Below, one piece after another: positions 40,236-52,169 of a DNA stretch of 64,000 bases; the stretch's first letter is position 1, and every line of letters begins with the position of its first letter. Below the pieces are notes generated by a model. That model searched no databases. It saw nothing but the letters and a program-made list of their open reading frames with translations, and was not told where the DNA came from. The stretch lies in assembly GCA_009829735.1 (NCBI GenBank), contig CM020620.1, positions 26,320,951 through 26,384,950 of the forward strand, given 5' to 3'. The stretch comes from Pyropia yezoensis. Taxonomy: Eukaryota > Rhodophyta > Bangiophyceae > Bangiales > Bangiaceae. Both the position numbers and the translations under genes were made by a program.

Positions 40236-43200
40236 AATACGAGATTTGTGTTTTGATTAGGGACGCTTTTGATTTTTGATTAGAGCTTCGTGTGACATCT
40301 GAAAATTTTTAAACATTTGAATAGTTCCTGCTCGCCATGTATCTGTCTGGCATGCGGTGAAGAGAGCGGCGTGTTGGACTCACGTTCTTGGAGCTCCAAG
40401 AGGAGCACTTTAGTGGAGACATACAGTGGTGGAGAGGGAGCGCTAAGGGGGTGAGGAGGGGGCGCCATCTTCTGAACGGTGTTTGATGGCGGCGTCGGCG
40501 TGCGGCTTCCGCGGGCAGCACTCTCAGATGACTCGACGAGAATGACGCGAGAAAAATGAAGGCGAGGGGAGGGAGTGGGGGTGCTTTTCAATGTAGAAAT
40601 AGGTGAGGCTTTGTCGGGAGCGGGGGCGTGGGGTGTGCTTGCGTGGATCGCGGCCGTCCCGCCGCCTGGCACACGCTGACGACTCCGCCGTGTTCCGAGA
40701 GCGTCACCTGGGTTATGCCGGGGAAGGTCATCACGGCGAGCCAGGCACAGCTGGCTCGCCTCAGCCGCGCGCTCCTCGAATCGGGGATGGTGGTGCTGAC
40801 GGAGCGGCCGACGCAGCCGCTCAGCGGCCACAAGGTGCTGTCCTACGGCACGCAGGGCGGGCGGAATGACTTTTTGGAGCAGCTTGGAGTAGGCGGGAAG
40901 GGGGATGGGTGAGAGGGGACGAAGGTGGAGAAGAGACGGAGGGAGTTCCCGAAAGGCTGGTTGTCAGGGGACGACCAGCCCCTGCCGGGGTATGCCTTGG
41001 TCGATGGCTGTCTAAACTCATACGTACACAGAGCTGCGGACGTGCCAACGACTCTCGGAGGGGTGGCGGGAGAACGGGGGCCTCCCCGCATGCGTGATGC
41101 GGGGGGGCGACTGGGGTGCCTGTGGATGAAGAGCACGAGAATGGACCAGATGGACAGTGAGAGAGGGGGCCGGTGCGAGGGCGGAGAGATGGGCGTAGCC
41201 CAGGTGGCAAAGGGGACGGGAGGCGACTGCTCGAAACCAACCCGAGGCCAACATGTGTTCCAAAAGTCGATACTATATTATATTTTATGTCTTTTTTCAC
41301 GGTGGTCGAGGTCATGAGGTGAAAGTGTTTTCCCAAGGATTCTATAGTCTGATGCCCGACGGCTGCGCTCCGGGCCATCCGTTAACATGTGCGGCCAGGA
41401 TAGGTCGAGAGCTTGGCACGAGGTCCCCACGTTAACAGATAGGTCAGATTCTATTGGCCGGCTGAAATGGGAATCTCGTACGTGCATGGCACCTGAGCCA
41501 TCGGTACTCCTCGGGCTGAGGGTTTCCTCCACTGCGCGCCATTTAATACTGAGTCAGTCTGTTGAGACAGCTGTGCCGCGCTCTCGTCTGACTCCTTGCC
41601 TGATGCTCCCTATCTCACGTGCAGATACTGCCCCATCTAAGCGTGGATTGACCAATGAGGTGCCTCCCCTGCGTTCACCACTGTGCCAGACTGTCGAAAG
41701 GCCCATCGAAAGAAACCATTGTTGCCACGTTCTCAAGGACTTGGAAACCTGTGGCGGTCCTTTTGTACTTTGGCTCTTGTTGAGGGCGCTTGTTGGCGTC
41801 TTGCTGAGTGCACATTTTTTCAGAGAACGGCTGTATGTACATACATACACAAGTAAGGGGTCTGGGGTGGGAGCATGCAGCATACTTCAGTACACGACTG
41901 TTCCAATACATCTACTTGCACGCACTGGCACAACAGTGCGTTTCATAGTCGCCACCCGAACGACAGGCCGACCGAGTGCCGCTTGGCACAAGAGGACTCA
42001 TCTCCTCCCCGCGGGGCGTTGCCTCAGAAGAGCGCCCTCAACCAGTCGGGGTAGTATAGATGGAATAACAATGGGAATGCGACGGCACCGCAGCCATTAT
42101 GTACCTTTTCGTGTCGGGAGGGGTGGCCGCAATTGTGTGGTGCCTCCGGCGCCGGCGGCCCGACGGGGGGGCGCCGTGTAGACCCCGCAAGACGAGGAAG
42201 CCAAGGCGCTGGGGCGGGGCGAGCCACTGCCGTCATTGACCACTGCTTGCCGAGTACTCCGCGCCTGGCCACCGCCGCCCGGCCAGAGCGCGCCGAGGCG
42301 TCTGCGGTGGTCGTCGCGCGTAGTTGGCCTCCACCTGCCCTGCTCTGTGACCGGCGGTCTCGACCACATTGCACCCACCTGGGGCGCCTTGCCGCCTGGA
42401 ACAAGAGCCGGTTGCGAGCAGGACAGCGCTGTGCCCTCTAAACCATCGTCACGCGCAAGGCCAGATTCTCTTGATTTTCTTGCGGAGACGCTTGCGCAGC
42501 CTGGCGCGGAAGCCCTTGTTTGAGCACATTTTGGGTCGTAGAGCAAGTTGTTGAGCAAGATCTTGCCCATGGGCAACAGGGGCCTCTTGCATTACAGCGA
42601 TCTCTCTTGTGAATTCGACATCTCGCCCAAGGTCCGCAAAGTCCGCAAATGGCGTCGAAGGGTTCCCAACAAGCGCTTGCTCAGCCTGTACAAGTCTTTG
42701 CGTGTCGATTCTTGTGTGCTTTGCCGTGCGCTTGCCCGTTACGGTGCGTACGACTGCGACGTGCGAACCGGGATGGGTGTGAAGCGCATGCCACAACGAT
42801 ACTCCTCGTATGAGAGAGCAAGCCCGCAGCGGCCCTCCGCCTAGGAGTGCAAGGTTTTGCGCGATATTCGATCGAAAATATGGGCCAGAGGTTGCTGTGG
42901 GAGGGTGCGCAAGGGGCCACGCAAGCGGAAACAAGCCGATTTCCGAAAATCCGCGACGACGGTATAGTGGGCACAGCGCAGAGGGCGACAGACCGGAAGG
43001 CCAGTAGGGAAAGGGGGGGGGGGAGGGATGAAGGAATCGAATCTGGACGGGGTTTTTCGGTGGGGACGTGAGAAGAGCCGGGGTCGGCAGCAGCGGCGCC
43101 ATCGATTCTTTCGGAATGCACGGACTAACAATTTCGCTTACCTGCTGCGACTGGTGAGGTCAGGATTGACGCCACAGCTGTGGCTCGAGCCACGCCGCCG

Positions 43201-44934
43201 GACCCCGCCAGCTTCTCGCACTGTCCTCGACGGCTCGGCCTCGCACCCGCTCGTGCTCGACCGCCGTAGCCGCGGCGGTACACGCGCGCCACGGTATTCC
43301 TCCGGCGGTGTTCCCCTCCACGCCCGGATCATCCGGGCGATGATCGCGCCACCCACCAGTGGAGCCACTGACGGGAGACGACGTTGGTGCCAGGGGAGGG
43401 ACACCCGTGCCAGACAGCCGCCCTGTCCTCGGAGGGGCACGCCGCAACGGCGGCTGATCTTCGCTTCGTGCACAGGTGAAGGGTGTGTTTCGTGTTCCCT
43501 TCCCGCGCTCGCATCAGGATGCACGTCGCGCTCACTCGATTCAAAAAACAAGAAGATAGGCAACCCGACACGAGCGCACGGCTGCCAGCATGACAACCGA
43601 GGTCCATGGACAGGTCGAGGAAGGAGAGGCGGGATGAAAGGGGGGGCGATGACCTTGCTGTGCCTTCTGCTCTTTACACGCGTCTGCTCGACCAGCCGCG
43701 CCGTGGGTCACGAGACCGGCTGCGGTTCCAGCAGGAGCCCACCCTACAGAGAACGCAAGAGGGCCTTCCGCGTGGCGGTCGGCGTGAATCAGCCAGCTCC
43801 CACTCTGGTGCCTCCCCGCCAGCCACCCTCCCCCGTGCCGCTCACGCCATCCGCGGCGGCTGTCTAGGCGCGTCTGGGCACCACTCCATGAGCAGCAGGA
43901 GACGGGGGTTCTGGAGGGGAAAGGTGGAGAAGGTCAAGACGGGGAGCCTTGGCCAGCCTGGGCGCCCCTCTGACTGGGGTGTAGGAAGGAGCCGGGTTGG
44001 CGGGAGCACCCCCGAGCCCCACCCGCACGCCCCACGCGCGGGGTGCCGCCCCTCCACTGGGGATTGATGGGGGAAGGGGGGCTGGAGGGCCACGCCAGAG
44101 ATAGAAACGAGTCAAGGAGCGGACCGACGCCCACCCACACGCCGCCGCGCGTCGGATCGGCCGCGCCCCCATCTGCGGCGTCCTCTCAGGTGGCGTCCAG
44201 CGCAGACTGCAGCAAAAAGGAGCCCACAAGAAAAACGGGCGGCGACAGAGAATGAAGGCGGGCGCCGCGCGAAAGGGGCTGTTTCCCGCTCCACTCCCCC
44301 CCCGCCGCCCACGCCTCACACCTCCCCCCGGACGGGGTGCCGGTGAGGGGGGGTCGCGGTGACGTTGCGCCGCGCGCCGTCGCGGGTCACCCTCCCCCGC
44401 CGGTCCCGCCGCGGGTCGACGCTGCACTGCCCGCCCCCGCCGGCGCGCGTCGCTCCTCTCGCCGCCCGTCGCGGACCGCCGCGCGTCGCCGTCCGCCACG
44501 TGCGCGGCGCTTTCAGTGGGTGCCCCCCCGCGCGCCACTGTCGGCCGCCGTACGGGACGGGGTCAGGAAAGGGGAGGAGGTGGGTGGCCAGGTGAGGCGC
44601 CTTGCTGGATGCTCACCGACTGCGCTCCTCGCCCCACCATCTGCTATCGCCACCGCTTCGGCGCGTCTGCAACAATTGTTCCGGCCCGCTGTCCATCGCC
44701 CTGCTGCATTGGCGCACAGACAACCACCCAGCTAGGACCTGGCCGCGAAGCGAGAGGATGGCGGCACCACCCCGAGCCACCGGCTGCGAGCGATTTATCA
44801 AGAGGGCGCGGGGAGGTCGAGGGAGAGCCGACCGGGGTGAGACTCAGCACGCCCTCGTCCCAGAAGCCACACACATCTCGACTCTTTCCTGTACCCGTCA
44901 ACGGCGCCGCGCCGTGGTAACCCACATCCACGCC
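40236..44934. other. Mixed-composition region, no confidently assigned gene
   Basis: 40280-42050 is AT-richer. 42050-44900 is GC-rich with short overlapping ORFs. Apart from the small frame at 40715-40912 I see nothing that resembles a conserved protein, and no RNA gene that I can fold by eye. Confidence 0.45.
40715..40912 (+). CDS. Unrecognised short ORF with protein-like composition
   Basis: 65 codons from ATG 40715. The first 56 residues (MPGKVITASQAQLARLSRAL and on, including GHKVLSYGTQGGRNDFLEQ) have balanced composition unlike the surrounding low-complexity frames; the last nine are Gly/Lys filler. It may be the first exon of a gene or a fragment of one. The next frame (about 40925-41100, with PKGWLSGDDQPLPGYALVDG) might continue it after a break. 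No family is recognised. Confidence 0.25.
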   Translation: MPGKVITASQAQLARLSRALLESGMVVLTERPTQPLSGHKVLSYGTQGGRNDFLEQLGVGGKGDG

Positions 44935-47084
44935 ATGCGCGGCATGGCCGCCAACGGCGTCGGCAGCTGTGGTAGCTGTGGCGGCGGATGGGCGAAGACG
45001 CCGACTAGCAGCGGGCCCTCCTTTCCAAATCCCGTCGTGTCGCGGTGGCAGACGGAGCCGGGGGGCATGGCCAGCGTGGCCGCGGGCACGGCTGCTGCGG
45101 CCAGATGCGTGGCAGCCGGGGCAGCTTGGGATGGTTTCCACAGTGGTATTGGTGATGGCGGCAAAGGCGGCGACCGCAGCAGCAGGGGCAGCGGCAGCGG
45201 CAGCGGCGGCAGCGGTGGCGGCGGCAGTGGTGGCAGCGGTAGTGGCAGCGGTGGCGGCAGCGGTAGTGTCGGCGGCGTGCGCCCGCGGAACCGGGCCGGC
45301 CGCTTCACCGCACGCCCGGGACGGGTGCGACCCGACGGCAGTGCCGCCCCCCGTACATGCGCGGCGTGCGGCACCGACACGACGACGCAGTGGCGGACCG
45401 GCCTGCGGCCAACTGAGTCACTGTGCAACGGTAAGGGTGGTGAGGGTGAGTGGAAAAGATGTCGGCGACGAGGGCGGGAGCGCCTATTGGCCACAGACCA
45501 GGAGGGGGAGAGGGAGGCGAGGGGGCAGGTTCCATCGGTGGAGGCGACGTGGCTGACCCAACTCACGGCTCCTCGAGTGGTAGCATCCGGTGCGTCGTTT
45601 GGTACCCCCCTTGTCCTGTTCTGTCCGCAGCGTGTGGCATCCGCCTCCGACGGGCGGGGTCTAACCGGCGGGGAGCCACGCTGGTGGGCGTGTCGACGCA
45701 CGGGGTGGCCAAGCCCACCCCGCGCGCACCACTATACAGTGGTGGCGCGCCCGGCCCGACCACAACGTTGCCGTGGCTGGTGGGGGGTGGGGGGCGTCGC
45801 ACCCCGCCGGTCGACGAGCCCACCGCCAGCCGCGTCTTCTTGTCTCCTGGGTGGCAGCCCCGCGGTGGGATGTCCTACCCTGTGCCCACCACGACCGCGA
45901 CGAGCGCCAGGGGACGCGCCGCCACGCGCGCCGTCGCCGTCCGTGACGCGGCGGCGGGAGGCACGACACCGCCGCCGCGGCCAGAGGCAGGGTCGAGCGG
46001 AGCGTCCATGGCAACGGCAGTGGCCGGCTCGGCAGCAACGGCACCACCGCCGCTGCCGTCCCTGTCGCCACCGCTGCCGCCACTGTCGCTGCCCCCCCTG
46101 CGGTGGCGGGGGTGCAGTGGGAGCCCTGCCAACCCAGCGGGGGATTCCACACCGAGTAGACAGGCGCCGCTGCCACTGCCGCCGCTGCAGTGGCCGCTCA
46201 TCGCCCGCATTGCCGGTACCAGAGGCGTGCGGGAAATGACGCCGCTGTCGTCCCCGCCACCGCTGAGGCTTGGCGTCGCCGCCGCCAAAGCCGCGACAAG
46301 AGGCGTGCGTGCGTCATCGCCACCACCGCCACCGCCGTTGCGGCTTGGCCGCGCCGCCGTCACCGCCGCGGCAAAGGACACGCGGATGCCGCCGCCAAAG
46401 GCGCGGCAAACGGTGCCGGGCAGCGACGCTGCCGCGGCGGCGAGCTGCGTGCGGGCGCTCCCGCGACCGCCGCACCCGCCGCTGGGGCATGGCGACCACG
46501 TCGGCCGCTGGGCACAAGACGGTCGCTGGACGCCGCCCCCACGCGCGCCGCCACCACCGCCACCGCTCTGCTTGGGCGCCCCCGCCGCTGCCTGGGCGGC
46601 GATGACCGGCCACGCGGTGCCACCGGCGCAGCCGCGGCCACCGCCACGGGCGCGCGGCGGCCCTGCCACTGGCGCGGCAAGCGGCGGTCGCGCGGCACCA
46701 GCACCATCGCCGCTGTCATGGCCAGGTGAGCGTGCCGGCAAGGAGAAAAGCGGCGTCGTACACACTGCGCTGCCCACACCGCGGCGGCTGCAGCCGCCTC
46801 TGCATTGGAGCGGCACCCCCATGGCTCGGGCGGCGATGCCCGGTCGTGTGGCGGCACCTCTGCCGCCTCTGCCGCCATCGACGCAGCCACCACCGCCGCC
46901 GGGGCCACTGCAGCCGCGGCCGCTGGCACTGCTGCGGTCCCTGCCACCGCCGCCACGGCCACCCCAGCCGCCCCCGCCACCGTCACCGCCACCGCCGCTG
47001 CGCAGCGGCAGCGGAGTGTTGCCGTCCTTTGCGACGCTGATGGCGACGCTCAACGAGCGGGTGGAAAGAGAGTGGACCGAGTAG
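44935..47084 (+). CDS. GATA-type zinc-finger transcription factor, intron inside the finger
   Basis: Exon 1 is 44935-45430 and exon 2 is 45631-47084, with a GT-AG intron 45431-45630 (GTAAGG ... TGTCCGCAG). The splice restores C-X2-C-X18-C-X2-C: CAAC GTDTTTQWRTGLRPTESL CNAC, followed by GIRLRRAG, which is the GATA finger that binds (A/T)GATA(A/G). The finger spans about residues 142-175 of 649. The N-terminal part is Gly/Ser-rich; the long C-terminal part is Pro/Ala-rich with a repeating unit (PPPLRLGxAAxxAA). The start is uncertain: ATG 44935 (MRGMAANGV) is chosen, ATG 44758 is in the same frame. It is convergent with the ORC3 gene. Confidence 0.78.
45431..45630 (+). other. Intron of the GATA factor gene (200 bases)
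   Basis: The donor is G/GTAAGG after TGCAAC, and the acceptor CTGTTCTGTCCGCAG precedes CGTGTGGCATC. It splits an Ala codon between the third and fourth zinc-binding Cys. Without removal the finger is incomplete, which is strong evidence for splicing. Confidence 0.85.
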
Positions 47085-47589
47085 CCGCCCAGGGGGGGGG
47101 GGGTAGGGTGAGAAGGGGTAGGGTGAAGAGGTAGCGACGGGACAACCGCCACCGCCAACACGGGGCGGCCGGCCGGACGAGTCGGGCAGCATCCCTCCAG
47201 GAGATGAGCATCAGACGGGGGGGGAGCAGGACGAGGGGAGGGAAGGAGGGTCGGTGTACACGGCCAGACAATGGGAAGTTGCACACGGTGGGAGAGAACG
47301 GGGATGGGAGATGGCACACAGGGAGGAGCGGCCCGAAGTGCGGAGGGAGTGACGAACAGCGGGGGCAGTGCGCAGAAAGAAAAAACAATAACCACTCACC
47401 ATGTATGACCACCTCTATCCACCAGGCGCGGAGCCACGATGGCGCAGCATGAGGGCTCACCTGCATCTCCATGCTGCCCGCCGGGGGAAGGGCGGGCCAC
47501 CACGGCGCGGGCGGCAGCCGCTGAGGCTTCGGTGGCAACAGCGATCGATCGTCCGCCCACCTCCCCCCCACCCCCCCAGCCACCCCCCC
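47085..47589. other. Convergent 3' intergenic region
   Basis: About 500 bases between the stop codons of the GATA factor and ORC3. It contains a G run at 47092-47103 and purine-rich stretches. No gene is seen. Confidence 0.6.
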
Positions 47590-50495
47590 TCAGTGGGGGT
47601 AGAACAGGCGCGAGACGGTGTCCCCGCGGCGGCCGCCCGCGCGCACGACGCCGAGAAACTGGAGGACCTTGGCCGCGCCGACAAACTCGGCCGCCACCGC
47701 CGTGCCGCCGTCGCCGCCATCCGCATCGACGGCTGGGTCGAGGTCTCCCTCCCCCCCCTCCCCCCCCGCCCCGCCTAGCCCCTCCCCCCCCCCCCCCCCC
47801 CCCTTTGCTGCCCGCAACGCTGCACGCGCCTCCCCCTCTGCCACCACCCCCGTGTACCAGTCCGCCACATTCACCCGCCGCCCGCCCTCGGCCAGGTGCC
47901 GCCACGCAGTGCCGAGCGCCCCCCCGTCGGCGGCGAGCCCCCGCGCGATCGCCGCGCGCGGCCCCGCGCCCCCCACTCCCGCCGCGGCCGCCCAACCCGC
48001 ACCGTCGGCAACAACCACCTCAGCCAGTGGCAGCCGCCGCGGGTCGGTCAGGCACCCGAGGAACATCCGCAGCGCCGCCGCCGCGGCGGTCCGCGCCGGC
48101 AGCGTTCCCGCCGCCGCGGCCGACGAGGCCGCCGCGGTGGCGGCGGCCGCAAACTGCTCCGCCCGCCGACGCTTGGCGCCCACCGCGCCGCCGCCGCCGA
48201 CGGCCGCAGAGCCGCCACCGCCACCGCCGCCGCCGCCGCGGGCACCCGCCAGCAGCGACGCGCGCACATCGTCAGCAGGGGGGATGGCGCCCGCCGCGGG
48301 CGCCGCGGCCGCGGCGGCGGCGGGGCCGGCAAACGGTGGCGGCAATGGTGCGGCGGCAGCGTCGACGAGCGCCTCGGCAATCGCCGCGACCGCTGCGTGC
48401 AGCGGGCGGAGGACGCCTGTGACGGGCGGCGCCCGCGGTGGCAGCGTCGACCGCCCAGCGGCCGGCAAAGGAGCAGAGGTCAAGGGCGCACCCGGGTCGC
48501 CCGCGGCCGCCACCCCCTCGGCGGCCGCCGCCCAGGCGGCGGGGCCGTCCTCGGCGTCAGCGGCGGCTGGCGCGTCACCAACCATGTCGTCGTCACTGTC
48601 GGCCTCATCTGCCACACTGCCATCGGCGCCAGGCAGTTGCGGTAGCGACTCGCCAGCCCACCCCCCCTCGGCAGAGTCCCCACCGACAGCGAGGATGGCC
48701 GCCCACGCGTCGGCGAGCTGTCGCAGCTCCACCCGGCCCATCCCCGCAATGTACCCCGATGCGGCACGGATGAGAGGCACCTCGGACAGCGCCACCACGG
48801 CGGGCGTGTCGGTTGGGTCTGGCCATCCGTCGCCGGCGTCGCCTCCGGGGGGCGGCACGCCAGGCGTCAGCACAACGGGCGCGGGGGGCACCCAGCTGCC
48901 GCCGTCCATCGAAACGCCGTCGTCCGAGTCGGCCTCGGCGGCAGCCGCCGCCGCTTCAGCCGCCTCTGCTTCGTCGGCGCCCACGTCAAGGTGTACGTTG
49001 GCAATGGCCAGGTGCAGCTGAACCGCTACCGCCGCGGCGGGCACCTGCTTGGCCGCCGCGACCACGTGGCGCACACACGCCTCGGCGGCGGCGGCAGCAG
49101 CACGCCAGTGGGACCAGCCGGTCAGCCACGCGACGGCGTGGCCGACGTCCGCCGCCGTGCCTGGCGGCGCGCCCGCCAGCGCCTGTGAGACTGAAGGCAG
49201 GGGGCGGAGCACAACCAGCCGCGCGGGGGTGAGGATGCGCTCCACCGCCGCGTGCGACACGACGGGCGCGACGGGCGCGCCGTCGAGAATGGCCAGGGGG
49301 CTCGCCGCCCACCCTGCTTCGGCATCGTCCCCATCACCGCCCGCGACGCGTGACGTCGGCGGCGGGCGGCAGCGGAGGTGGGAGAGGCTGAGTGGCCCGC
49401 CCAGCGGCGCATCCCAAAAGTGCGTCGCGTAGACGAGGCGGAGCGCGCCGAGCAGCTCCGCCACCCCCTCCGCGTGGGCGGTCAAGCCCACCACCACGCC
49501 CGGCCCGGCAATGACCGGCGCGTCACGGCCAATGACAGTGGCGCGGAGGATGGCTGCGATGGCCGCAGCCGGCGGCGGGAGGCCCACCGCCGCGGGTCGC
49601 ATCACGCCGCGCTCCCGGCAGCCCAGCGCCGACACGCATCGGCGGACGCCTGCCGGGCCGCCGACGCCGGCAATGATCGTCACGCCCGGCGGGGGGGGGG
49701 GCGCGCCCCCCGTCTCGCCGTCGGCGCCGCCGTCAGCCGCGAGGGGGTCCTCCTGCCCCCAGCCCCACCCGTCTTCGGCGTCGGGGAGGCCAGCGTCCAT
49801 GACGGGGGGAGCGGCGGCGCCCGCCCCCCGACCCCTCCCCCCCGCACCGCCGGCACCGGCCGCTGCCGCCGCTGCCGTCGCCGCCGCACTCGCCGCCAGC
49901 GCCCGGCGCCGCGCGTGGTTCCGCAACGCCGCCAGGTAGATGAGGTCCCGGACAACCTCGGGGGGGAACGCGTCCGCGTCCTCGAGCGCCACCAGTAGGT
50001 GCGCGGGGGGCTCCCCCCCCCCCCCGCCACCGCCTCGCGGGTCATCGTCGTCCCCGCCCTGCCCAAACGCGGCGGCGGCGGCCGAAGAGACCGTGGCACC
50101 CCCCCCCCCCCGGGCCTGCTGCCCATCCCGCCCCCCACCCCCCCCCCCATCCCACCGCCCGCCCCCCCCCCGTGCGCAGCTGCCCGCAGCAGCCGCACGC
50201 GGACGCCCCCCCGGACCCGGCCGGCGAGGCCGTCGAGCAGCCAGCCGAGGCCATCCGCACGGTCGGCGGCCCCACCCCCCGCGCCGAGGTGCACCCACAA
50301 GACCACCACCGCGGGGGCGTCGGGGGGGGCGTCGGCCGCCGCGACGGCCGTGTTGGCCGCCGCCGTCGCGGCGGCGAGCGCCGCGGCCCGCCCGCGGCCG
50401 AGCGCGGCCGTCGCCGCCGCGGCGGCAGACGCCCACGCGCGGGTGAAGCCGCGGCACGGGTTGGGGGGGGGACCGGGGGTGCCCGCAGAGGCCAT
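47590..50495 (-). CDS. ORC3: Origin recognition complex subunit 3
   Basis: ORC3 is part of the complex that marks DNA replication origins and loads MCM. The product is roughly 965 residues. From ATG 50495 (MASAGTPGPPPNPCRGFTRAWA) an N-terminal region leads to the AAA+-like core with LLVALEDADAFPPEVVRDLIY, matching the ORC3 block after the sensor strand. The C-terminal winged helix ends with RVNVADWYTGVV, KVLQFLGVVRAGG and DTVSRLFYPH, the ORC3 signature end. Large Ala/Gly-rich inserts enlarge it. The N-terminal 110 codons and the rest are in different frames; the switch falls among C runs of 10-13 bases at 50099-50171. This is probably a homopolymer error, less likely a small intron. Confidence 0.8.
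50099..50171 (-). other. Homopolymer cluster where ORC3 changes frame
   Basis: On the plus strand there are C runs of 13 (50099-50111), 11 (50138-50148) and 10 (50162-50171). ORC3 reads in one frame before and another after this cluster. The encoded stretch is a Gly-rich linker, so the exact switch point cannot be set. Confidence 0.7.
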
Positions 50496-51294
50496 GGTGT
50501 CGGAGGACGAGGCGGAGCACGCGCCCGCGCTCCCCCTCGCAAGGGATGAGGGAGGGGGGGCGCGGGACAAGCGGGAGCGGGAATCACAAGTCAGTGAAAC
50601 ACAGAGTCGAAGGGGAAACAGCGCAGGCGCGCAGATGCCGATCGGAAGCACTTTCACCAGTTGAGCCGAGTCTATCTGAAGAAGCACAACGAAACGTGTC
50701 ACCTTTCAAGTTTTCGTTATCGCATCACGGGCAGCTTCGCTTCGCCTCCCGGCTCCTTCCCCCCCCCGGTTTGCGGCAGTAGCGACAAATGTTTGTGAAG
50801 CCACGGTCCCCTCCCCCTCCCCCTACCAGAATGGGGGCGCTGCCGTACCGTGGGCTGCCGGGCACCATGACCTGTGCCCGACGGACGCCGAGCCGCGGCG
50901 CATTGTGAACGACAGCCCGCCGCCACTGCAGCCGCTCCCCAAAGGCGAAACAGCTAGTGACCTAGACAGTCGCCGTAAGATTCCACAGAGCGCAGCCGTC
51001 AACCTGCCTGGCGACGAAATCGACGACCCAAAAACAGGGGGGGGAGGGGGGGCGCAGGCGTCGCACCACTGTCGAGGCAGGTGACAAGGGCTCCTCCCTC
51101 GCAGCTGCACATCCCTTTCAGCTTCCTACATATGTCTCAATGGCAGAGGAAGATCCCCCAGAGCTCGACCACGGGCTTCCTCTGAAGCCCTCTCCACGCA
51201 ACCAGATCTGCGGCAATCGCGGCGCCTTGTCGACAGCCAGATCACAGCCTGTGCCGGCTTATCCATAGCCCTTTACTCATGCTGGATGAGTATA
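50496..51294. other. 5' flank of ORC3 and spacer
   Basis: No gene is recognised. The stretch is less GC-rich than the coding DNA and includes the ORC3 upstream region. Confidence 0.5.
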
Positions 51295-51409
51295 GTGCGT
51301 CCCGTAAAAAGTGGACGTGCTCGTGTCGTGATCATGTCAAATATCGACCACTGGACCAATCAAACCCACACTGCACGACCCGTGCACGTCCACTTTTTAC
51401 GGGACGCAC
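51295..51409 (-). mobile_element. 115-bp MITE
   Basis: Perfect ends GTGCGTCCCGTAAAAAGTGG and complement. The flanks TATA and AATA fit a TA target. It is almost identical to the 40121 copy and in the same internal orientation. Confidence 0.92.
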
Positions 51410-52169
51410 AATACGTGAGGCACGTACTGTACAGTCAGTGAGCAAAATTATCCGTACGTTTTTGCGACACTTTTTCCATCCCGGATCAAGTCTCCCCACC
51501 CGCCTCCTTGCAACAGAGCGCGCCACATTTCTCGACTTCACCTCCACACGCACCAGCAGCGCGTGTCTTCGTCCTCCGACAGCTGACTCCTCTGGAGCGT
51601 CGGGCGCCCACCAAACACCATGGGGATACGCTCAGTCGTCCCCTGTCCTCCGGCGAGCGAGAGACGATCGCGACGCTGCTCCGTCAGGGATAGTCACTGG
51701 GAGCCATTGGTACGGCGCTCGGGCTGACAAAAAGCATCATCACCTCCACGGCTTGGGTGGTGCGGACGAAGGAAAGCGCTGCCAGGGTGGAAAAGCGGAG
51801 CCGGCTGAATGTCATCCCGGGGCCCTCCCTGCGCTCCCTGCGCTGAGAGTTGGATCAAAACGGCTCTACTAGACAATAGCTCATTGGGCAACAGACACCA
51901 GCCATTCCACCATTCAGACGTGGATCAAGCTGCTGTACAACCGTTCCTCTGTCACGAGCACCGCAATATGTATGAACGTACAGAATGCGGGCGGGACGAG
52001 AGTAGCGGCGGGGGGGTGGGGGGAGGAGGTGGGCTCGCCGGCACGACCCACTCAAACTCCACCTCCTCCCCATCGGGGCTCCACCCCCACCAGCGCTCAT
52101 GCGGGGCGGCCTCGGCGCGGGGGCGGACGCCCGCAGGATGCTCGGGGGCCGCCGGCGCGGCAGCGTCAG
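51410..52169. other. Spacer, no recognised gene
   Basis: Only short ORFs without family features. 52005-52030 is G-rich. It lies between the MITE and a retroelement fragment. Confidence 0.5.

Noticed and set aside
47618-49021. 467-codon plus-strand Pro/Ala/Ser ORF
   Set aside because: It is antisense to ORC3, whose family motifs are on the minus strand.
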